From contig NZ_JACWIJ010000002.1 in the NCBI RefSeq assembly GCF_017811175.1, positions 3,038,001 to 3,102,000 on the forward strand: a DNA stretch of 64,000 nucleotides. Direction: 5' to 3'. Numbering within the stretch: position 1 is the first letter of the stretch; the number at the start of each line of letters is the position of its first letter. Source of the DNA: Melaminivora jejuensis (GTDB taxonomy: Bacteria > Pseudomonadota > Gammaproteobacteria > Burkholderiales > Burkholderiaceae_C). A model generated the notes under the pieces. The model did not search any database, had not been told where the DNA came from, and saw nothing but the letters and a program-made list of their open reading frames with translations. Position numbers and translations under genes: made by a program. This document shows, one piece after another, positions 1 through 8,200 of this stretch.

Positions 1-1
1 C

Positions 2-202
2 TGGAGCCTGGATGTGGGCATGGGCGACGACAGCGGTCTGAGCCAGAAAGACCACGCTGCGCACAACCAAGCGCTGCTCAGGCGCATAGCCCAGCAGATG
101 CTGCAAGCCGACACCAGCGTGAAGGCCGGACTCAAGGCCAAGCGCAAACGCGCGGGCTGGGACTTGACCTACTTGGAGCGGGTCATGGAGCTATGCATTT
201 AG
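2..202 (+). CDS. ISAs1-family transposase, C-terminal end (runs in from outside the window)
   Basis: The reading frame is open from the first bases and ends at 202. It reads WSLDVGMGDD, then KDHAAHNQALLRRIA, then a basic KAKRKRAGWD stretch. That succession is the usual C-terminus of ISAs1-family DDE transposases, in which the last catalytic acidic region is followed by a helix of the N-x-A-x-L/M-R-R type. Only about 66 residues are visible, so completeness of the element cannot be judged, and no terminal inverted repeat was recognised downstream. Its position directly before jetA suggests that transposition helped bring or shape the defence island, which is an inference. Confidence 0.7.
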   Translation, partial: WSLDVGMGDDSGLSQKDHAAHNQALLRRIAQQMLQADTSVKAGLKAKRKRAGWDLTYLERVMELCI

Positions 203-248
203 ATGCGATCGCCCTGCCCTGCGCCTGACGCGCCCATCGATCGCCGCC

Positions 249-1745
249 ATGACCAGTCTGAACCAGCAGCGCACGCAAAAATACCTCCTCGCCCGCCGCC
301 AGCACCCGGCCTGGCTGCTGCTGGCCTCGCGCCGCGCGCCGCTCATGCTCAGTTGCCTGGAGGCGCTGCTGGAGCACCAGCCCGGTGGCGTGCCGTTCGA
401 TGCGGCGGTGCAGGCGCTGGCCGACATGCTGGCCGCGCACGCCAACGACAGCGACTTCGAGATCGACCCGACCGACACCGCCGCCCAGGCCCGGCGCGAA
501 CTGCGTGAGTGGATCCGCCGCGCCCTCATCACCGAGCGCGAAGGTCGCATCTTCGAGACCGACGCGCTCAAGACCGCGCTGCGCTTCGTGGCCCAGCTCG
601 ACAGCCGCATGATGACCTCCACCGCCTCGCGCCTGGCGACGGTGCAGCGCGAGATCGACAACCTGGCCACTGCGCTCGACCCCGACCCCGAGCGCCGCGC
701 CGCGCACCTGGAGCGGCGCCTGGCCGAGCTGCGCCAGCAAATCGACGACGTGCGCGCCGGGCGCGTGCAGCCGCTGGCACCGGCGCAAGTCATCGAAGGC
801 ATACGCGAGGTCTATACCCTGGCCAGCAGCCTGCGGGCGGACTTTCGCCGCGTGGAGGACTCCTGGCGCGAGGCCGACCGCGCGCTGCGCCAGGCCATCC
901 TGAGCGCGCAGCAGCATCGCGGCGCCGTGATCGACCAGCTGCTGGGTGGCCACGCCGCGCTCTTGCACACGCAGGAGGGCCGGGTGTTCGAGAGCTTCCA
1001 GCAGCAGCTCGACGACCGGGCCGAGCTGGCCGACATGCGCGCGCACATCCGCGCCATCGACCAGCACCTGCTGGCCGGGCAGGCGCTGGACGATTTGCAG
1101 CGCAGCGAACTGCGCCTGCTGGTGCCCCAGCTCATCAAGGAAGCCAAGCTGGTGCAGGACGTGCGCGCGCGCAGCGAGCGCGAGGTGGCGCAGTTCATGA
1201 AGACCGGCCAGGCGGCGGAGAACCAGCGCGTCGGCCAATTGCTGGGCGACATCCTGAGCCAGGCCCTGGCCATCGACTGGAGCCGCCAGGCCACGCGCCG
1301 CAGCCCGGCGCCGCTGCTGCCGCTGTCGATCTCGCTGGCCAACCTGCCGCTGATCGAGCGCCTGCGCGCCAAGTCGCTCGATGGCGAGAGCGCCGCCGAA
1401 CTGCTGCTGACCCACCAATACGCGCAACTGGCCGACATGGACGCCGAGTTCTGGCAGGCCTTCGAGGGGCTGGATACTGAGGCGCTGCGCCGGGACACGC
1501 TGGCGCTGCTGGAAGCGCGCGGCCGACCTTTGAGCCTGGCCGAACTGGCCCGCGCCCTGCCGCCGGGCGAGCACGATCTGGAGACGCTGGCGCAGTGGCT
1601 GGCCTGGGCGGGTGAGGGCGGGGGCGACGTGCAGGGGCTGGAGGTCGAGCAGGTCGAGCTTGAGGGCGCGGATGGGCGAGCGTGGCGGTTTGTGGTGCCG
1701 AGGGTGGAGGTGGCGGTGGAAGGGCTGCAGGCAAGACCGGGCTGA
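249..1745 (+). CDS. jetA: Wadjet protein JetA (DUF3375, MukF-like kleisin)
   Basis: This 498-residue protein has the size and sequence character of DUF3375, the JetA subunit of type I Wadjet. In this family JetA acts as the kleisin-like bridge between the MukE-like JetB and the SMC-like JetC in a complex that extrudes circular plasmid DNA and lets JetD cut it. Visible features are an N-terminal helical region with a winged-helix-like segment (REWIRRALITEREGRIFETD, about residues 83-102), a long charged coiled-coil stretch at about 120-330, and a C-terminal helical domain. No clear Shine-Dalgarno motif precedes the ATG at 249. In compact Wadjet operons jetB follows directly; here 2 kb of other genes intervene. 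The family call is firm because jetB, jetC and jetD all follow. Confidence 0.88.
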   Translation: MTSLNQQRTQKYLLARRQHPAWLLLASRRAPLMLSCLEALLEHQPGGVPFDAAVQALADMLAAHANDSDFEIDPTDTAAQARRELREWIRRALITEREGRIFETDALKTALRFVAQLDSRMMTSTASRLATVQREIDNLATALDPDPERRAAHLERRLAELRQQIDDVRAGRVQPLAPAQVIEGIREVYTLASSLRADFRRVEDSWREADRALRQAILSAQQHRGAVIDQLLGGHAALLHTQEGRVFESFQQQLDDRAELADMRAHIRAIDQHLLAGQALDDLQRSELRLLVPQLIKEAKLVQDVRARSEREVAQFMKTGQAAENQRVGQLLGDILSQALAIDWSRQATRRSPAPLLPLSISLANLPLIERLRAKSLDGESAAELLLTHQYAQLADMDAEFWQAFEGLDTEALRRDTLALLEARGRPLSLAELARALPPGEHDLETLAQWLAWAGEGGGDVQGLEVEQVELEGADGRAWRFVVPRVEVAVEGLQARPG

Positions 1746-1802
1746 TGCTCGTCAAGCCCGCAGCGGCTGCGTATCACTGTGGCCACATGGACCGAGGTGA
1801 AA

Positions 1803-1843
1803 TTGGCCGTATGAATTTCAATTTCTAATTACTATACGGCCAA
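1803..1843. promoter_or_regulatory. Perfect 10-bp inverted repeat overlapping the start of the next gene
   Basis: TTGGCCGTAT (1803-1812) is matched exactly by ATACGGCCAA (1834-1843), with a 21-base A/T-rich spacer. The right arm ends on the A of the ATG at 1843. An AT-rich palindrome of this kind over a start codon suits an operator for autoregulation, or a hairpin that hides the start codon. It also marks the point where the inserted genes leave the jetA transcript. The function is inferred. Confidence 0.5.
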
Positions 1844-2796
1844 TGGATTTCATCGCCTTGCCCGACAACGCTGTGCGTCAGGCCATCGACGCCTGTACCG
1901 TGTTCGAGGAGCATGCCCGCGTGCGGCGCGAAGGTGAACGCTTTCAGGGAGGGATGTACTGGAAGCGCCAGGGGGTGTACGAATACCTGGTGCGCACCGA
2001 CAGAAACAACGGCCAGCACCGCATCGGCCCGCGCAATGCCGAAACGCAACAGGTGTATGCCGAATTCACCGAACGCAAGCAAGCCGTGCAGGAGCGGCTG
2101 CGCTCTCTGAACGATGCCTTGCGCGAAGCCGAGCGCATGAACAAGGCCGTCAAGGCAGGCAGGGTGCCGGCGACCGTGATTGCCGTGCTGCAGGCCCTGC
2201 ACGACGCGGGCCTGGGCGCGCATTTCATCGTGGTCGGTACCCATGCCCTGTACGCCTACGAAGCTGCTGCAGGGGTGCGCATCGTCCAGGGTGCCCTGGC
2301 GACGCAGGATGTGGATTTGCTATGGGACGCACGCAAGCGGGTGCGTTTTCTGACCGACCTGCAAAAAACCGGGGTGTCCATGCTGGGCGTGCTGCAGCGC
2401 GCGGACAAGAGCTTTCAGCGCAAGGCAGGGCAGAACGAGACGGCCATCAACGACAGGGGCTTCGAGGTGGACTTTCTGCGCCGCATGGCACAGGGCGATG
2501 ATCCCCACCCTTTCCGGTTCTCTGCCGACGAGGATGATCTATGGCCCGTGCAAGCCCTGCGAGCCAACCGCCTGGCCCAGGCACCGGCATTCGAGCAGAT
2601 CGTCATGGGCGCCAATGGAAAAATGGCCTATATGCGGACTGTGGCGCCGGGCGATTTCATCGCCTTCAAGCGCTGGATGGCCGCCGAGGCGCCGCACCGC
2701 CCGCCCGCCAAGCGCCGCCGCGACCAGCGCCAGGCCGACATCGTGCAGGCCTTGCTCGATGAAGGGCTGTTGTTGCCAGAATCAGGCCCTGTGTGA
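1843..2796 (+). CDS. GSU2403-type nucleotidyltransferase-fold protein inside the Wadjet locus
   Basis: This 317-residue protein resembles the GSU2403 family of nucleotidyltransferase-fold proteins (NTP_transf_8). The N-terminal ~110 residues are charged and helical (QGVYEYLVRTDR, RIGPRNAETQ, ERKQAVQERL). The fold core begins near residue 125 with FIVVGTHALYAYEAAAG and continues to TQDVDLLWD at about 154-162, giving the DxD metal-binding pair. A classical GS motif is replaced by GTH. The tail is strongly basic (PPAKRRRDQRQ). Proteins of this kind occur near toxin-antitoxin and abortive-infection genes, but I know of no demonstrated activity, so toxin, antitoxin and tRNA-modifying roles all remain open. 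No separate partner gene is adjacent. It starts 98 bases after jetA and has its own palindromic upstream region, so it may be expressed independently of jetA. Confidence 0.65.
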   Translation: MDFIALPDNAVRQAIDACTVFEEHARVRREGERFQGGMYWKRQGVYEYLVRTDRNNGQHRIGPRNAETQQVYAEFTERKQAVQERLRSLNDALREAERMNKAVKAGRVPATVIAVLQALHDAGLGAHFIVVGTHALYAYEAAAGVRIVQGALATQDVDLLWDARKRVRFLTDLQKTGVSMLGVLQRADKSFQRKAGQNETAINDRGFEVDFLRRMAQGDDPHPFRFSADEDDLWPVQALRANRLAQAPAFEQIVMGANGKMAYMRTVAPGDFIAFKRWMAAEAPHRPPAKRRRDQRQADIVQALLDEGLLLPESGPV

Positions 2797-3001
2797 CGCA
2801 TGACGGGCCTGGGCGTGCGCAGATCTTGGCGATGCGCCGGTTGGTTTTGCCACAGTCCACCAGTACCGCCACGCGGGTGTCCCTGCTCCAGCATGGCAAG
2901 GCTTATCGGCACATTCTCCGTGGCGGGATAAATTGAATTTTTCACATGGCAGCCGTACGTTATCCGGACATTTGTGAGATTTTTTAGCCAGGGAGCAGCC
3001 C
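2797..3001. other. Spacer between the nucleotidyltransferase and the DUF1778/GNAT pair
   Basis: These 205 bases hold no convincing gene. A short reverse-strand frame (2666-2899) overlaps the upstream gene and could be a remnant, but it cannot be assigned. The stretch at 2925-2985 is AT-richer than its surroundings and ends in a run of T and A before the sequence AGGGAGCAGCCC, so it probably carries the promoter and ribosome-binding site (GGGAG) of the downstream antitoxin. Confidence 0.4.
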
Positions 3002-3280
3002 ATGAACAGTCCATCCCTCGCCAAGACCGAGCGCATCGACGTCCGCACCAGCGGGCCTGCCAAACAGCTGCTGCAGGAAGCCGCGCGCGCCAGCCATAAG
3101 AACGTCAGCGAATTCCTGCTCGACGCCGGCCTCACGGCAGCGGCGCAGACGCTGGCCGATCGGCGCCAGTTTCTGCTCGACGAGGCGCAGTGGCAGGCGT
3201 TCGAAGCCGCCCTCGATCGCCCGGTACAGCACAAGCCGCGCCTGCAAGCGTTGCTGCGCGAGTCAGGATTCCTCGGTTGA
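3002..3280 (+). CDS. DUF1778 (TacA-type) ribbon-helix-helix antitoxin
   Basis: This 92-residue protein starts with a TERIDVRTSGPAKQLLQEAA segment. That is the ribbon-helix-helix DNA-binding N-terminus of DUF1778 antitoxins (strand RIDVRT, then two helices through KNVSEFLLDAGL). The C-terminal part (about 50-92: ADRRQFLLDEAQWQAFEAAL) matches the toxin-wrapping tail of TacA-like proteins. Such antitoxins neutralise the adjoining GNAT toxin and repress their own promoter. GGGAG lies 8-9 bases before the ATG. The stop codon overlaps the likely TTG start of the toxin gene, the normal layout for translational coupling. Both family and partner are clear, so confidence is high. Confidence 0.88.
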   Translation: MNSPSLAKTERIDVRTSGPAKQLLQEAARASHKNVSEFLLDAGLTAAAQTLADRRQFLLDEAQWQAFEAALDRPVQHKPRLQALLRESGFLG

Positions 3281-3783
3281 GCCAGCGCTACACGGCCATC
3301 CGCAAGCTGGCTGCCAGCGACCGGACTGAAGGCTTTGACTGCGGCCAGCCGGCGTTGAACCAGTTTCTGCAACGCTACGCGCTGGTCAACCAGAAAGCCC
3401 ACAACGCCCAGACCTACGTCTGCTGCCAGCAGGACGTGGTGGTCGGCTTCTACAGCCTGAGCGTTGGCAGCGTACAGCCGCAGGTGGCACCACAGCGGGT
3501 CATGCAAGGCATGGCGCGCCACCCGGTGCCGGTGATGTTGTTGGCGCGGCTGGCCATCGACCTTGCGCATCAACGCCAGGGCCTGGGACGGGCGCTGCTC
3601 AGGGACGCCCTGCTGCGCACGGCGCAGGCGGCCGACATTGCCGGCATCCGCTACCTGCTGGTACACGCCAAGGACGGAGCCGCCCGGCGCTGGTACGAGG
3701 GCTGGGAGTTCGAGCCCAGTCCGACAGACTCCTACCATCATCTGTTCCTGCTGCTCAAGGATTTCAAGGCGCTGGTGGCCTGA
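3277..3783 (+). CDS. GNAT-family acetyltransferase toxin (TacT-type)
   Basis: In this 168-residue GNAT protein, SQRYTAIRKLAASD opens the domain, FDCGQPALNQFLQRYA is the segment typical of TacT/AtaT toxins, and LAIDLAHQRQGLGRALLRDA carries the acetyl-CoA-binding Q-x-x-G-x-A signature. A C-terminal YLLVHAKDGAARRWYEGWEF includes the conserved tyrosine that serves as general acid. Characterised relatives acetylate aminoacyl-tRNA and stop translation. The TTG at 3277 was chosen because it overlaps the antitoxin stop as TTGA and gives the normal family length; an upstream in-frame GTG at 3190 would add 29 unlike residues. The pair lies between jetA and jetB. Confidence 0.85.
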   Translation: MSQRYTAIRKLAASDRTEGFDCGQPALNQFLQRYALVNQKAHNAQTYVCCQQDVVVGFYSLSVGSVQPQVAPQRVMQGMARHPVPVMLLARLAIDLAHQRQGLGRALLRDALLRTAQAADIAGIRYLLVHAKDGAARRWYEGWEFEPSPTDSYHHLFLLLKDFKALVA

Positions 3784-3828
3784 AGCCTGAAGAGCCAATG
3801 ATGCAAGCAGTTCTGCTCCCAATTGCAC

Positions 3829-4535
3829 ATGCCCGCTTCTTCCGACCTCTTCGACCAATGGGCCGCCGCGCTCCGGCCCAGCGCCGCCGCCGCCGACGAC
3901 GGTGAACCCGCACCGCAGCCCCGCGCCGCGCCGGCGCCCGCCACCCCCAGCCCCTGCGCCGCGCCCTGCAGGAGCTTTTGAAAGCGGGCCTGCTGGAGCA
4001 GGCCGCCAAGCCGCAGCTGTTTCGCCAGATTGCCAGCAACACGGCGCGTGTCGATGCGCTGCTGGAGCCGCTGGATCTGCAGGTGCGCGTGGACGACCTG
4101 CGCGGCCTGGCCTATGTGGCCGTGGCGCCCGGCTGGCAGGCCGACGATGCCCAGGAGGACGAGTGGACGCACCCGCTGGTGCGCCGCCAGCGCCTGACGT
4201 TGGAGCAGTCGCTGCTGCTGGCCGTGCTGCGCCGCGAATTCCTGCAGCGCGAGCAGGAGGGCGGCCTGGGCGTGGCGGTGCGGCTGGGCCTGGACGGCCT
4301 GCTGGCCCAGCTGGAGATCTACCTGGGCGCCACCGGCAGCGACATGCAAGACCGCAAGCGCCTGCTGGAGCTGCTGGACAAGCTGCGCGCGCATGGCGTG
4401 GTATCCGAGGTGGATGCCCAGGATCAGCTCACCATCCGCCCCATGATCGTGCATCTGGCAAACCCGGAGAACCTGCAGGCGCTGCTGGTGCATTTGCGGG
4501 AGCTGGGGCAGGCGGGAGCATCCAGAGCATCATGA
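3829..4535 (+). CDS. jetB: Wadjet protein JetB (DUF4194, MukE-like) with an apparent 5' frameshift
   Basis: The recognisable DUF4194 body (LLKAGLLEQAAKPQLFRQIA, VDDLRGLAYVAVAP, LTLEQSLLLAVLRREFLQ, LLELLDKLRAHGVVSEVD, LTIRPMIVHLANPENL) is open in one frame from 3906 to 4535. A credible N-terminus (MPASSDLFDQWAAALRP followed by an Ala/Pro linker) begins at the ATG at 3829 but in another frame, and stops at 3979-3981. Adding one C in the runs at 3944-3948 or 3951-3954 joins them into a 236-residue protein, a normal JetB length. Without that base, translation would have to start at CTG 3954 or TTG 3978 and give 185-193 residues. JetB is the MukE-like winged-helix subunit linking JetA and JetC. 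Its stop overlaps an ATG at 4532. Whether the break is real needs raw reads. Confidence 0.75.
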
Positions 4536-4589
4536 GCACCGGGCAAGACGCCTGCGGCAGCTCTGGCAGCGCCGCAGTCGCACATCCCA

Positions 4590-4603
4590 TAATCACGGCG
4601 ACC
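4590..4603 (+). promoter_or_regulatory. -10-like element close to the mntA start
   Basis: CCATAATCACGGCGACC runs straight into the ATG at 4604. The same pattern, an xATAATC box 6-12 bases before an ATG, recurs before nudJ (26696) and mnmA (28264). It suggests a promoter giving a very short or no leader, which would let the MNT/HEPN pair be transcribed independently of jetAB. This is a visual assignment only. Confidence 0.35.
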
Positions 4604-4906
4604 ATGGCCGCTGACCTGCAAGCCCTCAAGCCCGAACTGTCTGCCCTGTGCCGCCGCTACCGCGTACGGCGCCTGGATGTGTTCGGCTCTGCGGCAACCG
4701 GCACCGCGCACGCCGGCAGCGATATCGACCTGCTGGTGGAGTTCGAGCCCATGAAAGAAGGCTATGCCGACGCCTACTTCGGCCTGCTGAGCGCCCTGCA
4801 ATCCCTGTTGCACAAGCCCGTCGATCTGGTGGTGGACAGTGCCATTCGCAACCCCTATTTCCGCCAATCCGTCGAAGCCAGCCGCGCGCCCCTGTATGCA
4901 GCTTGA
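4604..4906 (+). CDS. mntA: MNT-domain nucleotidyltransferase antitoxin (MntA-type)
   Basis: This minimal nucleotidyltransferase of about 100 residues carries the hallmark G-S-x10-D-x-D motif (GSAATGTAHAGSDIDLLVEF, about residues 27-46). In MntA/HepT systems this enzyme uses ATP to add AMP groups to a tyrosine of the partner HEPN RNase and so inactivates it. The start at 4604 gives the typical 100-residue length. An in-frame ATG at 4532 overlaps the jetB stop as ATGA and would add 24 low-complexity residues, so coupling to jetB remains possible. The C-terminus overlaps the hepT start by 11 bases. Family and pairing are clear. Confidence 0.85.
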   Translation: MAADLQALKPELSALCRRYRVRRLDVFGSAATGTAHAGSDIDLLVEFEPMKEGYADAYFGLLSALQSLLHKPVDLVVDSAIRNPYFRQSVEASRAPLYAA

Positions 4907-5237
4907 GCACGCCAAATACCTGTATGACATTCAATACGCCAGCGGGCTGCTGGCCGAGTTCGTGCAGGGCAAGACGTGGCAGGACTACGAGGCCAACGCC
5001 ATGCTCCGCGCTGCGGCGGAACGGCAGTTCGAGATCATCGGCGAAGCGTTGGCGCAGTTGGCCAGGCGCAACGGCGCCCTGGTGGAAGGCATCAGTGAAT
5101 ATCGCCGCATCATTGCCTTTCGCAACCTGCTGATCCACGGCTACGCCCAGGTGGATGACAGGCTGGTGTGGGATGTGGTGCAAACCCGTTTGCCCACCCT
5201 GCGCCAGCAGGTCAACGCCCTGCTGCAGCCCGATTGA
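4896..5237 (+). CDS. hepT: HEPN-domain RNase toxin (HepT-type, DUF86)
   Basis: This 113-residue all-helical HEPN protein has the catalytic R-x4-H motif extended to R-x4-H-x-Y (RNLLIHGY, about residues 76-83). In HepT toxins the arginine and histidine form the RNase centre, and the tyrosine is the site AMPylated by MntA. The N-terminal QYASGLLAEF and AAERQFEIIGEAL helices are typical of DUF86. The ATG at 4896 lies within the last codons of mntA, so the two are translationally coupled. The stop is followed after two bases by the jetC ATG, so this toxin is packed tightly against the SMC gene. Confidence 0.87.
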   Translation: MQLEHAKYLYDIQYASGLLAEFVQGKTWQDYEANAMLRAAAERQFEIIGEALAQLARRNGALVEGISEYRRIIAFRNLLIHGYAQVDDRLVWDVVQTRLPTLRQQVNALLQPD

Positions 5238-5239
5238 GG

Positions 5240-8200
5240 ATGACCCCTTCCAGCTACCGCCTGCACGCCCTGCACCTGTACAACTGGGGCGCCTTCTCGG
5301 GCCGCCACCGCGCCGAGTTCGATGCCGGCAACACGGCCATCCTGGGCGCCACCGGCAGCGGCAAGACCACGCTGATCGACGCGCTGATGACGCTGCTGTG
5401 CCAGCACCCGCGCTACAACCTGGCCTCGACCGGCGGGCACGAGAGCGACCGCGACCTGGCCAGCTACGTGCGCGGCGCCAGCGGCCAGGGCCTGGCCAGC
5501 GACGGCGGCGCACCGGTGGCGCGCCCCGGGCGCTGCGTGACGGGGCTGGCGGCGCAGTTCGTGCGCGAAGGCCGTGCCGGCGAGGGCGACGGCAGTCAGC
5601 GCGACGAGCTGACCCTGGGCGCGCTGCTGTGGTTCGATGGCAGCGCCAGCAGCGCGGCCGAGATGAACAAGCGCTGGTTCTTTGCGCGCGGCGCCGGCCA
5701 CGGGCTGGACGCCTGGCTGGAGGAGCACCACGGCGGCGGCGTGCGGGCGCTGGCCCGGCTGGAAAAATCCAGCGACGGGCTGCAGATGTTCAGCAGCAAG
5801 AGCGCCTACCTGGCGCGGGTGCAGCGCTTCTTCGAGGTCGGCGCCAACGCCTTCACCCTGCTCAACCGCGCGGCGGGCTTGAAGCAGCTCAACAGCATCG
5901 ACGAGATCTTCCGCGAACTGGTGCTCGACGACCACAGCGCCTTCGATGACGCGCTCAAGGTGGCGGCCAGCTTCGACGAACTGGCCGCCATCCACGCCGA
6001 GCTGGACGTGGCCAACCGGCAATACCTGGCGCTGCTGCCGCTGCGCGAATTGGCTGCCAGCGAAGCCGCGCAGTCCGCCGCCGTGGCCGAGCAGCAGGAC
6101 TTGCAGGCGCTGATTGCGCCCTGGTTCGCGCGCCAGGGCGTGCGGCTGTGGGGCGCGCGCGCCGCCGCGCTGGATGCGGCCTTGCAGGCGCTGCAGGCGC
6201 AGCTGGACAGCGCGCAGCAGCAGATCGACGCCGCGCGCCAGCAGGAGCAGGAGCTGCTGGCGCTGTACCTGGGCGCCGGCGGCGCCGGCATCGAAGACCT
6301 GCGCCGCGAGCTGGCCGCGCAGCAAAGACTGCTGGCCGAGCGCCAGAGCCACGTGCAGCAATACCGGCAACTGGCGCGCCAGCTGCAGCTGGACTGGCCC
6401 GAAGCCTTGAGCGCCGCCGCGCTGGCCGCGCACCAGGCGCAAGCTGCGCCGGCGCTGGCGCAATTGGACGCGCGCCAGCAGGCCCTGCAGGCCGCCGCCG
6501 AAGACGCCATTGCCCAGGAGCATCAGCAGCGCGCCACCCTGCAGGCGCTGCGCGAGCAGGAGCAGGCCGTGCGCCAGCGCCCCGGCTCCAACGTACCGCC
6601 GCAGTTCCAGCAATACCGCGCCCAGCTCGCCGCCGAGCTGGCGCTGGCCGAGGATGCGCTGCCCTTCGTCGCCGAACTGATCGAAGTGCCGGCTGCCGAA
6701 CGCGCCTGGCGCGGCGCCATCGAGCGCGCCCTGGGCAGCCAGCGCCTGCGCATCCTGGTGCCGCCGCAGGCCATCGACCGGGCGCTGGCCTGGGTAAACC
6801 AGCGCCACAACCATTTGCACGTGCGCCTACTGGAGGCGCGCACGCCGGCGCAGCCACCCGTGTTCTGGGACGACGGCTTTGCCGCACGGCTGCAGCTCAA
6901 GGCCCACGCGCTCCAGGGCGCGCTGCGCCAGTTGCTGACCGAGCTTGATCGCCACTGCGTGGACAGCCCCGAGGCGCTGCGCGCCACGCCGCACACCATG
7001 ACGGCGCAGGGCTTGATGTCGGGCCGCGCGCTGCACTTCGACAAGCACGACCACAAGCGCCTCGACCAGGACTGGATGACCGGCTTCGACAACCGCGACC
7101 GGCTGGCGCAGTTGCATGAACAAATTCAGGCGCAAACCCAGTCCTGGCAAGCGCTGACAGCTATCAAGAAAGAAGCATTGCAAAGCCAGGCCGAGGCCGC
7201 TCAGCAGCGCCAGTTGTGGGCCAGCCTGCAGGCATTGCGCTTCGATGCGCTGGACGTGGCCGGCGTGCAGCAGCAGGCGGCGGTGACGCAGGCGCGGCTG
7301 GCTGCGCTGCTCGACCCGCAGTCCGACACCGCCCAGGCGCAGGCGCGCCACGAACAGGCGGCCCAGGTGCGCGCCGCGCTGGAGGAGGCGCGCCGCCAGC
7401 TCGACCAGCGCCAGGCCGCGCAGCAACTGGAGCTGCGCCAGGCGCACCTGCAGCACGAGCGCTGCGCCGCCCGCGTGCCGGGCGACGAGCCCACGGCGCA
7501 GCAGGACGCTGCGCTGCGCCGCTGGCTGCGCATCACACCGGACTGCGAGCAGCTGCAGGAGCAGGAACGCCAGGCCCAGCAGCGCGCCGCCGAGCAACTG
7601 GCGCAGCAGCAGCGCCGCCTGGCCGAGCTGCACAAGGACATCATTCGCCAGATGGCGCGCGCGCAAAAAGAAGACCGTGGCGCGCTGGCCGACCAGCCGC
7701 AGGAGGTGCCGGCGCTGGCGCCCTACCTGCAGCGCCTGCAGTCGCTGGAGGAAGAAGCCCTGCCCGAAAAGCGCCAGCGCTTCCAGGACTATCTGAACCA
7801 GGCGTCCGACCAGGGCGTCAGCACGCTGCTGGGCGGCATCGACGCGCAGGTGGACGTGATCGTCGAGCGCCTGGCGCAGCTCAACCAGACGCTGGCGCGG
7901 GTGGACTTCCACAGCGGGCGCTACCTGCAGCTGCACCCGCAGCCCATCGTTCACCCCAGCCTGCAGGAGCTGGAGCGCTGCCTGCGCAAGCTGCGCAGCG
8001 ACCGCCACATCGACGACGGCGGCCAAGCGCACTTTCGCGCCCTGCATGCCATGGTGGAGCTGCTGCGCGAGCACGCCGGCGCCAGCCGCCGCACCAAGGC
8101 CGCCCAGGCGCTGCTGGACGCGCGCTACCGCCTGCAGTTCGCCGTACACGTGCTCGACCGCGCCAGCGGCCAGGTGCTGGAGCGGCGCACCGGCTCGCAG

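Noticed and set aside
183..1574. Long reverse-strand open frame opposite jetA (463 codons)
   Set aside because: It is an antisense shadow in GC-rich DNA with no family resemblance; jetA on the plus strand has clear DUF3375 character.
2666..2899. Short minus-strand frame containing RVAVLVDCGKTNRRIAKIC, considered as a transposase or regulator remnant
   Set aside because: Too short, overlaps the nucleotidyltransferase gene, and no family could be named from the sequence.
2940..2985. Possible insertion-sequence end near CGTTATCCGGACA
   Set aside because: No inverted partner and no transposase nearby; the resemblance is too weak to report as an element.
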